64,000 nucleotides of DNA from Pseudomonadota bacterium (GCA_021805565.1 JAJZFA010000021.1:1-64000), one strand, 5' to 3'. Shown: positions 1 to 9,300, counted from the stretch's first letter. A program made the numbers and translations. Notes: generated by a model not told the origin, from the sequence alone.

Positions 1-1
1 G

Positions 2-52
2 CTCTACATCGCCAGCGTCAAGCTGATGTCGCGGCGGCTCGCCCGGGCGTGA
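2..52 (+). CDS. C-terminal end of a gene cut by the window start
   Basis: An open frame enters from the left edge at base 2 and stops at TGA 50-52, leaving 16 residues that end in MSRRLARA. The tail is basic and would fit the end of a transposase of the IS5 type or of a membrane protein, but it is too short to identify. Only the open frame and the stop are seen; the family suggestion is a guess. Confidence 0.35.
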   Translation, partial: LYIASVKLMSRRLARA

Positions 53-246
53 GGCGACGAAATGGTGCAAACTTCGAGCTTTTCAGCGCCAGCACATTGC
101 AGGACCGATTCGAGTCAGACTCTGAGAAAATCGGTTCGGTGAGTTTCGGACTACTGCGAAGATTGACCATGTTTGTCGAAGGGTCGCCAGTTCTTTCCGC
201 GGAAGATAAGGATGCTATTATAGCCCAGATGGAAGACGTAATTTAA
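49..246 (+). CDS. Possible small hypothetical protein (65 aa)
   Basis: A GTG-started frame overlaps the stop of the preceding fragment by 3 bases and runs to TAA. The C-terminal half (FGLLRRLTMFVEGSPVL, then SAEDKDAIIAQMEDVI) has the amphipathic, acidic look of a real protein, and the stretch is visibly less GC-rich than the surroundings. No ribosome binding site is evident and I do not recognise the family. It could be a short accessory gene or the end of a longer gene broken by an insertion at the left edge. Confidence 0.25.
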   Translation: MRRRNGANFELFSASTLQDRFESDSEKIGSVSFGLLRRLTMFVEGSPVLSAEDKDAIIAQMEDVI

Positions 247-711
247 CTGGCCGAACCATCCGCGCCGCCCGCTACCCCTGTCTGCACCGGTCCACCGACA
301 CGGCAGCCGCCATCGCCAGCATCGCTGGGCCCGAAGCTGCAACACCATTGGCGACCCGGCGATGATCCTCGCGCCACGCGCTCTTTTCCGCATGCCGGAT
401 CAGATAGGCACACGCGATATGGTGGCGATGCCCGGTTCTCGGCTAGGCGAAGACGGGAGAAACAGCTTTGGCGTCCGGACCGATTATATGGATCGTTGCG
501 TCGAACGTGGCCAACACATCACCTGTGCGAGCAATGGCTCGGTCGTCCGCTCCGATGTCGCCTGCCAAGTGCGCCCGCTTGAGGCGCAGCATCATAATTG
601 CTTATGCGTCGCCCATTGCGGATTTGATACGCTCGCTTAGCTCGCCGTGCCCCTGTCCCTTGGTGGCGGATTCTATATAATACCGGCCGCGGCCCCGCCA
701 TGCCCGTGGGA
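247..711. other. Gap with degraded minus-strand coding remnants
   Basis: No intact gene is supported here. On the minus strand a 50-codon frame runs from ATG 595 to TAG 443 (begins MMLRLKRAHLAGDIGADD). A second open stretch ends at TAA 602-604 and reads GRYYIESATKGQGHGELSER before the stop but has no start codon of its own. Both look protein-like and lie head to tail, as expected of a decayed small gene downstream of hisI. Function is unknown. Confidence 0.3.
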
Positions 712-1107
712 CTAAACCCCCGCGGGTAAATCCTCCGGCGCGGCGATCGCGACCAGACCGCCATCGCGAACCGCCCTGAAAAAGCATGACCGCCGGCCCG
801 TGTGGCAGGCAACGCCGTCCTGATGCACCAGCAACAGCACGGTATCGCCGTCGCAGTCGATCCGCATGTCCTTCAGGTGCTGGGTATGACCCGACGTTTC
901 GCCCTTGCGCCACAGCGCGCCGCGGCTGCGGCTGAAATAGCAGACCCGGCCGGTTGCCAGGGTTTCCCGGATCGACTCGGCGTTCATCCAGGCCATCATC
1001 AGCACCTGGCCGGTGTGGTGCTGCTGGGCAATCGCAGGCACCAACCCGTCGGCGTTGAAAGTGATCGCGGCAAGGACCGCATCGAAGCGGAGCGGACTAT
1101 CGTTCAT
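712..1107 (-). CDS. hisI: Phosphoribosyl-AMP cyclohydrolase HisI (131 aa)
   Basis: HisI opens the purine ring of phosphoribosyl-AMP, the third step of histidine synthesis, in the cytosol. The family signature is plain: VLMMAWMN near residue 38, then [20 protein letters not shown] and RSCFF, which carry the three cysteines that bind the catalytic zinc. The length matches single-domain HisI, so HisE (the pyrophosphohydrolase) must be encoded elsewhere. I chose the ATG at 1107 because MNDSPLRF begins just before the conserved domain; the frame stays open upstream without homology. It lies 50 bases downstream of the SnoaL-like gene on the same strand and may be read through from it. No other his genes are in the window. 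Confidence 0.95.
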   Translation of the reverse strand: MNDSPLRFDAVLAAITFNADGLVPAIAQQHHTGQVLMMAWMNAESIRETLATGRVCYFSRSRGALWRKGETSGHTQHLKDMRIDCDGDTVLLLVHQDGVACHTGRRSCFFRAVRDGGLVAIAAPEDLPAGV

Positions 1108-1157
1108 GAACCGTATGTAGGCATCGCGCGGCCTGTCTGCCAAGCCGCGCCGGTTCG

Positions 1158-1583
1158 TCACCGCCTTTGCAACTGCTGAAATATCCCAAGGCGATCCGCG
1201 ACTTGCCAATGGCCGCATATCCGGTTGCCGGTATCGATCGAATACACGGTCGCGCCCGACATTCTCAGCACCCGGCCCGTCGCGGGAAAGCCGTCCAGAT
1301 CGCCCGCATGGGTCGCTGACCAGAACCAGCCGATCGCCACCGAATCCGGGCCGGCAAGCGCATGCCGGATATCGAAGGACTGGTCCGGAAACGGGGCACG
1401 CGACTGACGCACCCGTTCCTTGAATGCCGCGGCGTCCAATACCTGCCCATCCCAAGGGTCGCCGGGATCGTGATGGATCGTGTAGTGTGCCGCCAGATAT
1501 TCGTCGCATGCCTCGACCCTGCCGCCGGTCCAGACATCGCCGACAAACCCAGCGACAAAATCGATCCGTTGCGCCGGGCTCAT
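1158..1583 (-). CDS. SnoaL-like / ester-cyclase-family protein (141 aa)
   Basis: A small protein of the NTF2-like fold, resembling SnoaL-type polyketide cyclases and predicted ester cyclases. Seen features are [22 protein letters not shown] near the N-terminus (written here in full as 22 residues would exceed the limit, so the key part is [11 protein letters not shown]), [15 protein letters not shown], and a C-terminal [14 protein letters not shown], the usual SnoaL order. Most such proteins in bacteria have no known substrate. The ATG at 1583 overlaps the stop of the upstream DUF2239 gene as ATGA, which implies translational coupling and shared transcription. A longer frame upstream is the shadow of that gene. 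Confidence 0.8.
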   Translation of the reverse strand: MSPAQRIDFVAGFVGDVWTGGRVEACDEYLAAHYTIHHDPGDPWDGQVLDAAAFKERVRQSRAPFPDQSFDIRHALAGPDSVAIGWFWSATHAGDLDGFPATGRVLRMSGATVYSIDTGNRICGHWQVADRLGIFQQLQRR

Positions 1584-2194
1584 GGCATCGGCCGTTCGAA
1601 CGCCAGCCGGATAGCATAGGCGGCCACATCGACGGGCCATGCGGCGACCCGAACCTCGAACCCGGCCCGGTCGTCGGCGAACAACAGCCGGATCGCAGCT
1701 TCATAACCGGGATAGTTGCCCGCCAGCGCCGACATGAAGCGATAAGCCGCCTCATGCGCGGCCGCTTTGTGTTGCTTTGCCGCGCCGCTACGCCTGGCAT
1801 CCTCCACCAGCTTGCGCATCGTCACCGACGCACCGCCTGGCTGCGCGCTCAACCATTCCCAGTGGCGCGGCAACAGAGTCACCTCGCGGGCAACCACGCC
1901 GAGTCTCGGACGCCCCCTGGCGTTCGGTGCGGCCGCCGGCTCGGGCGGCTGTTGCTCGCCAGGGGCGGCGGAACCGGAACACTCCGCCGCCAGTCGCGCG
2001 GCGATATCCGCTTTCGTGCCGCGTAAATCGAAATCGACCGGGCGACCGGTGGCATCGTCGAACGTCAGGATCGTGGCGGTGCCGAACGCCTGCTGCGCAT
2101 CCTTCACCGCCAGCACCACCTCGCTCATCGGGCCGGCACACACCAGCCGGCTGCCGGCGAACGCGGTGCATGGGGTGGAGAGAGATCGATTCAT
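1580..2194 (-). CDS. DUF2239 family protein (204 aa)
   Basis: Matches the DUF2239 pattern: an N-terminal TFAG-like segment (TAFAGSRLV), [20 protein letters not shown], a proline/alanine-rich linker near residues 75-95, and a C-terminal helical domain with [28 protein letters not shown] and [16 protein letters not shown]. The family is widespread in proteobacteria and has no assigned function. AAGGAC lies 8 bases before the ATG, and a near-consensus sigma-70 promoter lies just upstream, so this is the first gene of the unit with the SnoaL-like gene and perhaps hisI. Confidence 0.85.
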   Translation of the reverse strand: MNRSLSTPCTAFAGSRLVCAGPMSEVVLAVKDAQQAFGTATILTFDDATGRPVDFDLRGTKADIAARLAAECSGSAAPGEQQPPEPAAAPNARGRPRLGVVAREVTLLPRHWEWLSAQPGGASVTMRKLVEDARRSGAAKQHKAAAHEAAYRFMSALAGNYPGYEAAIRLLFADDRAGFEVRVAAWPVDVAAYAIRLAFERPMP

Positions 2195-2220
2195 GGCGCC
2201 AGTCCTTATTGTGTTGTGAT

Positions 2221-2249
2221 TTTATATCCGGGTATTAAACACCTGTCAA
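2221..2249 (-). promoter_or_regulatory. Near-consensus sigma-70 promoter for the DUF2239 unit
   Basis: Read on the minus strand, TTGACA (2249-2244) is followed after exactly 17 bases by TATAAA (2226-2221). Transcription would start near 2214, about 20 bases before the DUF2239 ATG. ACCCG followed by an AT-rich stretch occurs twice, once just upstream of the -35 and once in the spacer, which could be direct-repeat operator halves. A perfect -35 with ideal spacing is unusual in so GC-rich a genome. Confidence 0.7.
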
Positions 2250-2345
2250 TATTATACGGGTGAAATTTAGATGGCGCTCCGGGACCCAACCGCACCCCCC
2301 AACCCCGTCATTGACGACGGAACCGGCCGGCGCCATCACTCACCC

Positions 2346-3503
2346 ATGCGTATCGCCGCCATCCTTGTTGCCGCCGGATCGGGCACCCGCTTCGGGCCAG
2401 AAACGCCGAAGCAGTTCCTGACGGTCGCCGGCAAGCCGGTGATCCGCCACGCGGCGGACGCCCTGGCGGCCCACGTGTCCCTGCTGCAACCGGTTGGCGA
2501 CGCCGGCGCGATCGGTGCGGCCCTGACCGGCCTGCCCTGCTGTCTGCCCGTCGTTCCCGGCGGGCTGACGCGCCAGGACAGCGTGCGCGCCGGGCTGGAA
2601 GCACTCGCCCCGCACCGGCCGGATGTGGTGCTGGTCCACGACGCGGCGCGGCCCGTCATCCCCGCCGACACCATCCCGGCCCTGCTCGCCGCGCTGAATA
2701 CCGAACCGGGCGCGATCCCGGCGGTGCCCGTCGCCGATACGCTGAAGCGGGCCATCCACGGCACCATCGCCGAAACCGTGCCCCGCACCGGGCTGTTCCG
2801 AGCGCAGACACCGCAGGCCTTCCGGTTTGCGGCCTTGCTGGCGGCGCACCGATCCGGCCTGACCGGGGCGACCGACGACGCCTCGCTGCTGGAAGCGGCC
2901 GGACAGACGGTGGCCCTGGTTCCCGGATCGGACGACAATATCAAACTGACCTATCCGGAAGACCTGATCCGGCTGGAGCGTATCATGGCGGTTCCGCTTA
3001 TCCCCCGCGTCGGCACCGGGTTCGACGTGCATGTGCTGCAAGCCGGCCGGCCATTGCTGCTGTGCGGGGTGCGCGTGCCGCACGACAAGGGGCTGGCCGG
3101 GCACTCCGACGCCGATGTTGGCATCCATGCGCTGTGCGACGCGATCTACGGCGCCCTGGCGGAAGGCGATATCGGGCGGCACTTCCCCCCCAGCGAGGCC
3201 GCCTGGAAGGACGCCGACAGCGCCCGCTTCCTGATCCATGCCGCTGGACGGATCGCCGCGCGGGGCGGGCGGCTGGTCAACGCCGACGTCACGCTGATCT
3301 GCGAGCAGCCGAAAATCGCACCGCACGCGGCGGCGATGATCGAACGGCTGGCCGAGCTGCTGGGCGCCGGTCCCGCATGCATTTCCGTCAAGGCCACCAC
3401 CACCGAACGGCTCGGTTTTACCGGACGGGGCGAAGGGATCGCCGCGCAAGCAGTGGTATCCATCCTTGTGCCGGACAATGTTCCGCCTTCCCCAAGGGAT
3501 TGA
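2346..3503 (+). CDS. ispDF: Bifunctional IspD/IspF isoprenoid enzyme (385 aa)
   Basis: A fusion of two steps of the methylerythritol phosphate pathway. Residues 1-215 are IspD, which joins CTP to methylerythritol phosphate: [10 protein letters not shown] then PKQF form the nucleotide-binding loop and VHDAARP is the family signature. Residues 220-385 are IspF, which cyclises the product to the 2,4-cyclodiphosphate: GTGFDVH and GHSDADV supply the zinc-binding Asp and His residues, and [15 protein letters not shown] ends the domain. The fusion is common in alphaproteobacteria. I chose the ATG at 2346, directly before the Rossmann-like start; the frame is open for 25 more codons without homology. 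The lipoprotein gene follows after 4 bases. Confidence 0.95.
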   Translation: MRIAAILVAAGSGTRFGPETPKQFLTVAGKPVIRHAADALAAHVSLLQPVGDAGAIGAALTGLPCCLPVVPGGLTRQDSVRAGLEALAPHRPDVVLVHDAARPVIPADTIPALLAALNTEPGAIPAVPVADTLKRAIHGTIAETVPRTGLFRAQTPQAFRFAALLAAHRSGLTGATDDASLLEAAGQTVALVPGSDDNIKLTYPEDLIRLERIMAVPLIPRVGTGFDVHVLQAGRPLLLCGVRVPHDKGLAGHSDADVGIHALCDAIYGALAEGDIGRHFPPSEAAWKDADSARFLIHAAGRIAARGGRLVNADVTLICEQPKIAPHAAAMIERLAELLGAGPACISVKATTTERLGFTGRGEGIAAQAVVSILVPDNVPPSPRD

Positions 3504-3507
3504 AATC

Positions 3508-3825
3508 ATGAACACAGTCACCCGAATCGCCGCCCTGCTGAGTATCGCGCTGCTGGCCGGCTGCGCTGGACAGACGCAGCCGGACGTCGGCGCAAACCCG
3601 TATCCGCCGGTGCCGGCGCCGGTCGCCGAGACGATCCCGAAGCCGCCGGTCACGTCGCAGGCCTTGATGTGGCAGCCGGGTCACTGGGACTGGTCCGGCG
3701 GCGGCTATGTCTGGGCGCGCGGCCAGTATGTGCCCGCCGCCGGTCACGGCAATATGTGGACCCCCGGATGGTGGTCGCCTGGCGCCGCGGGATGGACCTG
3801 GCAACCCGCGCACTGGTCGTCCTGA
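3508..3825 (+). CDS. YXWGXW-repeat lipoprotein (105 aa)
   Basis: The N-terminus is a lipoprotein signal with lipobox LLAGC, so the mature protein begins at Cys 20 or so and should be membrane-anchored in the envelope. After a proline-rich linker the protein carries tryptophan-glycine repeats (WQPGHWDWSGGGYVWARGQY, WTPGWWSP, WTWQPAHW) of the YXWGXW type, a family seen in many proteobacterial envelope proteins without known role. It begins 4 bases after ispDF and is probably cotranscribed with it, although no functional link is known. Confidence 0.85.
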   Translation: MNTVTRIAALLSIALLAGCAGQTQPDVGANPYPPVPAPVAETIPKPPVTSQALMWQPGHWDWSGGGYVWARGQYVPAAGHGNMWTPGWWSPGAAGWTWQPAHWSS

Positions 3826-3884
3826 GCGGCGTTACACCGGCCGGGTCCGGCGTCGCACCCGGCGGCTACCAAAGGCCACACACC

Positions 3885-4205
3885 ATGACACTGACAAAAA
3901 GCTTCAAGGATCTGGTGCAAAGCCGCGTGGCGCGCGATCCAGATTTCGCGGCCGCGCTGCTGCGCGAGGGCATCGACACAATGCTGACCGGCGACGTGGA
4001 CACCGGCAGGGCGATCCTGCGCGACTACATCAAGGCGACGGTTGGCTTCGAGAACCTGGCCGAGGCCACCGGCACCCCGCCCAAAAGCCTGATCCGCATG
4101 TTCGGCCCGAGCGGCAATCCGCAGGCACGCAACCTGTTCGGCGTTATCCTGTATCTCCAAAAGCAGGCAGGTATCGAACTGCACGTTGCCGCCGCACCGG
4201 TTTGA
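3885..4205 (+). CDS. Orphan HTH regulator of the antitoxin/addiction-module type (106 aa)
   Basis: A small DNA-binding protein. The segment LLREGIDTMLTGDVDTGRAI is followed by LRDYIKATVGFENLAEATG, PPKSLIRMFGPSGNPQARNL and a last helix LQKQAGI. This matches the family annotated as transcriptional regulators or putative addiction-module antidotes. No RelE/HigB-like toxin gene lies on either side: upstream is the lipoprotein gene and downstream the CoA-transferase. It is therefore either a solitary regulator or an antitoxin that has lost its partner. The start ATG is the first in frame before the conserved domain. Confidence 0.75.
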   Translation: MTLTKSFKDLVQSRVARDPDFAAALLREGIDTMLTGDVDTGRAILRDYIKATVGFENLAEATGTPPKSLIRMFGPSGNPQARNLFGVILYLQKQAGIELHVAAAPV

Positions 4206-4417
4206 CCGGCTCGCCGAACCTGACGCGCCGCCGGTTCGTGGCCGCTGAATCGTAAGCGGGTCGGGGTTCCACCGCCTGTCCGGCAGCCGTCGGGCCGATT
4301 TCCATGCTGCCCAGACGTTCGCCTTCCCCCGATCCGGCGCCAATCCGGCGAAACATTGCCAATCCGCCCGCCGGCGGCGATGCTCGCCCACGCCCGGCGA
4401 CAAGGAAACCAACCACC

Positions 4418-5602
4418 GTGACAAAACCAACCGGCCCGCTTTCCGGCATCCGCGTCATCGACATCACCACCGTTGTCCTGGGCCCCTTCTGCTCCCAGAC
4501 CCTCGGCGACATGGGGGCCGACGTCATCAAGGTCGAAACAATCGACGGCGATTCGACACGCCTGCTCGGTCCGTCCCGCACACCCGGCATGGGATCGTAT
4601 TTCGCCAATCTCAACCGCAACAAGCGCAGCCTGGCGATCGACCTGAAAAAGCCTGCGGCGCGCGAAGCGATCCTGCGCCTGACCGAAACCGCCGACGTCT
4701 TCGTCCACAACATGCGAATCGGCGCCGCCCAGCGGCTCGGTCTGGACTACGAAACCCTGTCCGCCCGCAATCCGAAACTGATCTACGCCTGCGCCAGCGG
4801 CTTCCGGAAAGGCAGTTCCCTTCAGGAATATCCCGCCTACGACGATCTGATCCAGGGCGTGTCGGGCACCGCGTCGCTCAACGCCGGCCCCGACGGTGCG
4901 CCGCGCTATTTTCCCACCGTCATGGTCGATAAACTGACCGGCGCACAGTTGGCCTCGATGATCGGCATGGCACTGTTCCATCGCGAACGCACCGGCCAGG
5001 GCCAGGAAATCCACCTGCCGATGATGGAAACCATCCTGTCGTTCATGCTGATCGAACATCTGTGGGCCGGCACCCTGGGCGAACCGGAAAAAGGCCTCGG
5101 CTATCCGCGCATGATGACGCCGCATCGCCGCCCCTATCGCACCAAGGACGGCTATATCAGCGTCATCGCCCACAGCGACGCGCAATGGAGAAAATTGTTC
5201 GAGGCGATGGACATGCCCGCCGCGATCGAAGACCCGCGATTCAGCTCTGTTCCGGCGCGCGCCAGCAACATCGACGCGGTGTATGCCACGCTGACCGAAG
5301 GCATGACGAAACGCACGACGGCGGAGTGGCTGGCGGACCTGCAGCCGGCCGATATTCCGTGCGGCAAGGCCAACAGCCTGGAAGACCTGTTCACCGATCC
5401 ATATCTGGCCGAAACCGGCTATTTCGAGCCGCATACCCATCCCATCGAAGGCAGCGTCGTCATCCCCGCGATCCCCGCCCGGTTTTCCCAGACCCCGCCG
5501 AACGTGCATCGCCCGTGGCCGGCGCTGGGCGAGCACAGCCGGGAAATCCTGGCCGAGGCGGGATACGGCACGGCGGAAATCGACGCCATCCTGGTTCGGT
5601 GA
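4418..5602 (+). CDS. CaiB/BaiF family (class III) CoA-transferase (394 aa)
   Basis: Class III CoA-transferases move CoA between carboxylic acids through an enzyme-bound aspartyl thioester. Seen here are the N-terminal PLSGIRVIDITTVVLGPF, LGDMGADVIKVE, NLNRNKRSLAIDLK, and YPAYDDLIQGVSG near residue 140, which carries the expected catalytic Asp. The C-terminus has HTHPIEG and the usual LGEHSREIL. Length is typical. The GTG at 4418 is chosen because AAGGAA lies about 11 bases upstream and homology begins at once. Substrate cannot be told from sequence, and no dehydrogenase or hydratase partner lies next to it. The next gene starts about 250 bases on. Confidence 0.9.
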   Translation: MTKPTGPLSGIRVIDITTVVLGPFCSQTLGDMGADVIKVETIDGDSTRLLGPSRTPGMGSYFANLNRNKRSLAIDLKKPAAREAILRLTETADVFVHNMRIGAAQRLGLDYETLSARNPKLIYACASGFRKGSSLQEYPAYDDLIQGVSGTASLNAGPDGAPRYFPTVMVDKLTGAQLASMIGMALFHRERTGQGQEIHLPMMETILSFMLIEHLWAGTLGEPEKGLGYPRMMTPHRRPYRTKDGYISVIAHSDAQWRKLFEAMDMPAAIEDPRFSSVPARASNIDAVYATLTEGMTKRTTAEWLADLQPADIPCGKANSLEDLFTDPYLAETGYFEPHTHPIEGSVVIPAIPARFSQTPPNVHRPWPALGEHSREILAEAGYGTAEIDAILVR

Positions 5603-5697
5603 ACGGGGCGCGAAAAACGCTTCGGCGCGGCGCCGGTCGTGGCCAACATAAAGCCGCGATCGCATCGTTCCCGACCGGCGCGACAGCAGCGCGGCCC

Positions 5698-5726
5698 GGG
5701 CCGGGGCCGGGGCCGGGGCCGGGGCC
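5698..5726 (+). repeat. GGGGCC hexanucleotide repeat
   Basis: Four perfect tandem copies of GGGGCC (5703-5726) follow a partial copy (GGGCC, 5698-5702). The tract lies in the 256-base gap between the CoA-transferase and the methyltransferase gene. Four runs of four guanines on the plus strand could fold into a G-quadruplex. Copy number may vary by slippage, which would alter the leader of the restriction-modification gene. The rest of the gap shows no gene. Confidence 0.9.
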
Positions 5727-5858
5727 GATTTGCAAATCGATGCTGAAAGGCTTGCCCATGACCGCGCCTGACCGTCGGCCAGCGCTTCCGGATGAACTCC
5801 TGCGCGATGCAACCCTGCCGGCGGCAGGGCTGTGCCGCGCGAACACCGCCGCCCCGGC

Positions 5859-8800
5859 GTGACCACCGCCGCGATCGATACCTTCGTCGCCCGCTGGCAG
5901 CACCGCGAAGGCGGGGCCGAACGCGCGAACTACGCCATGTTCCTCACCGAACTATGCGACGTCCTCGGTGTGCCGCGCCCCGATCCCGCTGCCGCGGACT
6001 CCGCCGGAAACGATTACGTGTTCGAACGTTCGGTGCGGAAAACCGGCCCGGATGGCGCAACCGCACCCGGCCGGATCGACCTCTACAAGCGCGATTGCTT
6101 CGTACTGGAAGCCAAGCAAACCCGGCAGAAGGGCGGCAACAAAGAAGTCGCACTGCCACCCGGCCCGGCCGGCCCGCGCACCACCCGGACCAAACCCGCC
6201 CGCATCGCCGCCACCGGTTTCGATGTGCTCATGCTCAATGCCCACCGGCAGGCAACCGACTACGCCCGCTCCTTGCCGGTCGATCATGGCTGGCCGCCGT
6301 TCATTCTGGTCTGCGATGTCGGCAACGTTATCGAGACCTATGCCGATTTCTCCGGCCAGGGAAAAAACTACGCGCAATTCCCCGACCGGCGCGGGTTCCG
6401 CATCGCGCTCGGCCAGCTTCGCGACCCCGCCATCCGCGACCGGCTCCGCCAGATTTGGACCGACCCGCAATCGCTCGATCCGGCCCGGCACTCCGCCCGC
6501 GTCACCCGCGACATCGCCCAGCGCCTCGCCGCCGTCTCCCGATCGCTGGAAACCGGTCACGCGCGCGAAACCGTGGCCCTGTTCCTGATGCGCTGCCTGT
6601 TCACCATGTTCGCCGAGGATTGCCGCCTGCTTCCGCCGGATGCTTTCAAAAACATTCTCCGCGATTGCGAATCCGATCCGGAGATGCTCGGCCCTACGGT
6701 TAGCGAACTATGGAAAGCAATGGACAAGGGCGGCCACGCTGTCGCCATTCGCGCCCGCGTGCCGCGCTTCAACGGCGAATTTTTCAAGGATCAGACCGTC
6801 TTGCCGTTGGGCCGTACCGAAATCGGCGAACTCCGCCGAGCCGCCGAATACGATTGGCGGGAGGTCGATCCATCGATTTTCGGCACCTTGCTCGAACAGG
6901 CCCTCGATCCCGCCGAACGCCGGTCGCTCGGTGCCCATTACACGCCGCGCGCCTATGTCGAGCGGCTGGTGGTCGCCACCCTGATCGAGCCGTTGCGCGC
7001 CGAATGGGTCGGGGTGCTGGCCACCGCCGAACGCCAGCGCGCCGAAGGCCGCGATGAAGTCGCCATCGCAACGGTTACCGATTTCGCCGAAAAACTTTGC
7101 CAAACGCGCGTGCTCGATCCGGCCTGCGGCACCGGCAACTTCCTGTACGTGGCGCTCGAACTGCTCAAGCGATTAGAGGGCGAGGTGTTGGACGCCCTGG
7201 CGAGCCTGGGCGGCCAGGAAGCCCTGTCCGGCCTCGCCTCGCATACGGTCGATCCGCACCAGTTTCTCGGCCTGGAAGCCAACCCGCGCGCCGCCGGCAT
7301 TGCCGAACTGGTGCTGTGGATCGGGCATCTGCAATGGCATTTCCGCACCCATGACGGAATGCCGGGCGAGCCGATTTTGCAGGCGTTCCGGAACATCCAG
7401 GTTGGCGATGCGGTGCTCGACAAGAAAACCGGCCGTCGCCCCGCCTGGCCGGCGGCGGAATACATCGTCGGCAATCCGCCCTTTATTGGCGGCAAGGATA
7501 TCCGTGCGCGGCTGGGAAACGATTACATCGAAGCCTTGTGGCGCGCACATCCGCAAATGAACGACGCGGCCGATTTCGTGATGTACTGGTGGGACCACGC
7601 CGCCGAACGGCTGACCGCGAAGGGCAGCGTGCTGCGCCGCTTCGGTTTCGTCACCACCAATTCCATCACCCAGACTTTTCAGCGGCGGTGCATCGAGCGG
7701 CACCTTGCGGCGAAGGCGCCGGTCTCGATCGTCATGGCGATTGCCGATCATCCCTGGACGAAAGCCACCAGGGATGCCGCCGCCGTCCGCATTGCCATGA
7801 CGGTTGCCGAGGCCGGCAGGCGCGATGGGGTTTTGTTTAAGGTGAAGAACGAGTCCGGCCTCGACACCGATGCGCCTGAAATTGTCCTCGATGCCTACAG
7901 CGGTTCGATCAACGCGGATTTGACCATCGGCGTCGATGTCACGCGCGCCGAGGCGCTTCTGGCCAATGAAGGCTTATGTTCGCCCGGCGTGAAGCTGCAC
8001 GGCTCCGGCTTCATCGTTACCCCAGAGCAGGCCGCACATCTCGGCCTCGGCCGCCGCGCTGGCCTTGAACGCCATATCAGGGACTATCGAAACGGACGCG
8101 ACCTGACCGCTCGCCCGCGCGGTGCCATGGCGATCGACTTTGACGGACTTTCACTCGATGAAATTCGCCGCAACTTTCCCGAAGCTTACCAACACCTTTT
8201 GATTAACGTGAAGCCAGAGCGGGAACAAAATAACGAATCATATCGGCGGGAATTCTGGTGGCTTTTCGGGCGAAGAAACACGCTAATGCGTGGCTTTACA
8301 GCTAATCTGCCGCGTTACATCGCCACAGTCGAAACCGCGAAGCATCGGATTTTCCAGTTTCTCGACGCCTCGATCCTGCCGGACAATATGTTGGTTGCGA
8401 TTGGGTCAGCCGATGCCTTTCACCTTGGTGTCGTCCAATCGCGTATTCACAGCGCATGGGCCGTATTTAGCGGTGGAACGCTTGAGGATAGACCTCGCTA
8501 CACAAAATCCCGCTGTTTCGATCCCTTCCCGTTCCCCGATCCGCCCGCGGCTACCCGGCGCCAAATCGCCGCGATAGCCGAGGAACTAGACGCACTCCGC
8601 AAGCGCGTCCTGGCCGAGCATTCGCACTTGACCCTGACTGGGCTTTACAATGTCCGCGACCTGATCCGCGCCGGGATAAAACCGGCCGATATGGCGGTGG
8701 CCGATCGCCGCACGCTCGACGACGGGCTGGTGCTGATCCTGGATGAACTGCACGGAACACTCGATCGCGCCGTGACCGATGCCTATGGCTGGCCGCACGA

Positions 8801-9197
8801 TCTGCCCGAAGCGGATATCCTGGCCGGGCTGGTCGCCCTTAACCGCGCCCGTCGTGCGGAGGAAGCGCGCGGCACGGTGCGTTGGCTTCGCCCGGAGTAC
8901 CAAACTCCCCGCCTCGGTCGCCCGAATGACAAACTCGACCTTGCCGGCGGCGATCTTCGCCCCGAACGGATCGAAACCACCCGACGGCCGTTCCCCGCCG
9001 GCGATGTCGCACAGACCGCCGAGATCATGGCAGCCCTCGCCGCCGCCCCCGCCGGGATCGCCGTCGCCGATCTCGTTCTCCGCTTCGAGGGCCGTGGCCT
9101 TCGCCCGAAAATCGATGCCGTGCTCGCCGGGCTGGTCCGGTTGGGCGTCGTCCGCACTGCCGGCCGGGGGGTCTATCGGCTCAACCTCGCCGCATGA
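5859..9197 (+). CDS. MmeI-like type IIG restriction-modification protein (1112 aa)
   Basis: A single-chain DNA methyltransferase with a probable nuclease domain. Near residues 74-86 GRIDLYKRDCFVLEAK gives the D-(x)n-ExK motif of the PD-(D/E)xK nuclease fold. LGAHYTPRAYVERLV leads into the methyltransferase: DPACGTGNFLYV near residue 420 is the SAM-binding motif and NPPF near residue 539 is the amino-methyltransferase motif IV, expected to act on adenine. A target-recognition region follows, then a C-terminal helical domain with LVLILDELHGTLDRAV. Such proteins cut and modify with one polypeptide and work as stand-alone defence systems. Start: GTG 5859 begins near the domain; GTG 5832 is possible, and neither has a clear ribosome binding site. 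Confidence 0.85.
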   Translation: MTTAAIDTFVARWQHREGGAERANYAMFLTELCDVLGVPRPDPAAADSAGNDYVFERSVRKTGPDGATAPGRIDLYKRDCFVLEAKQTRQKGGNKEVALPPGPAGPRTTRTKPARIAATGFDVLMLNAHRQATDYARSLPVDHGWPPFILVCDVGNVIETYADFSGQGKNYAQFPDRRGFRIALGQLRDPAIRDRLRQIWTDPQSLDPARHSARVTRDIAQRLAAVSRSLETGHARETVALFLMRCLFTMFAEDCRLLPPDAFKNILRDCESDPEMLGPTVSELWKAMDKGGHAVAIRARVPRFNGEFFKDQTVLPLGRTEIGELRRAAEYDWREVDPSIFGTLLEQALDPAERRSLGAHYTPRAYVERLVVATLIEPLRAEWVGVLATAERQRAEGRDEVAIATVTDFAEKLCQTRVLDPACGTGNFLYVALELLKRLEGEVLDALASLGGQEALSGLASHTVDPHQFLGLEANPRAAGIAELVLWIGHLQWHFRTHDGMPGEPILQAFRNIQVGDAVLDKKTGRRPAWPAAEYIVGNPPFIGGKDIRARLGNDYIEALWRAHPQMNDAADFVMYWWDHAAERLTAKGSVLRRFGFVTTNSITQTFQRRCIERHLAAKAPVSIVMAIADHPWTKATRDAAAVRIAMTVAEAGRRDGVLFKVKNESGLDTDAPEIVLDAYSGSINADLTIGVDVTRAEALLANEGLCSPGVKLHGSGFIVTPEQAAHLGLGRRAGLERHIRDYRNGRDLTARPRGAMAIDFDGLSLDEIRRNFPEAYQHLLINVKPEREQNNESYRREFWWLFGRRNTLMRGFTANLPRYIATVETAKHRIFQFLDASILPDNMLVAIGSADAFHLGVVQSRIHSAWAVFSGGTLEDRPRYTKSRCFDPFPFPDPPAATRRQIAAIAEELDALRKRVLAEHSHLTLTGLYNVRDLIRAGIKPADMAVADRRTLDDGLVLILDELHGTLDRAVTDAYGWPHDLPEADILAGLVALNRARRAEEARGTVRWLRPEYQTPRLGRPNDKLDLAGGDLRPERIETTRRPFPAGDVAQTAEIMAALAAAPAGIAVADLVLRFEGRGLRPKIDAVLAGLVRLGVVRTAGRGVYRLNLAA

Positions 9198-9300
9198 GGC
9201 TGCCGGGTGCCGCCATGGCCCCGCCCGGCACACCCAAGCCGCGAACCCGCCCAAATGGCAAAACATGCCCGGTCGGCCAGAGGGAGCGAACGGTTTTTGT

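Noticed and set aside
712-1800. Long minus-strand frame of 362 codons containing HisI
   Set aside because: Only the last 131 codons match a family; the rest overlaps two well-supported genes in another phase.
4025-5866. 613-codon minus-strand frame opposite the CoA-transferase
   Set aside because: Composition is that of a GC-rich antisense frame, and the plus strand carries full family motifs.
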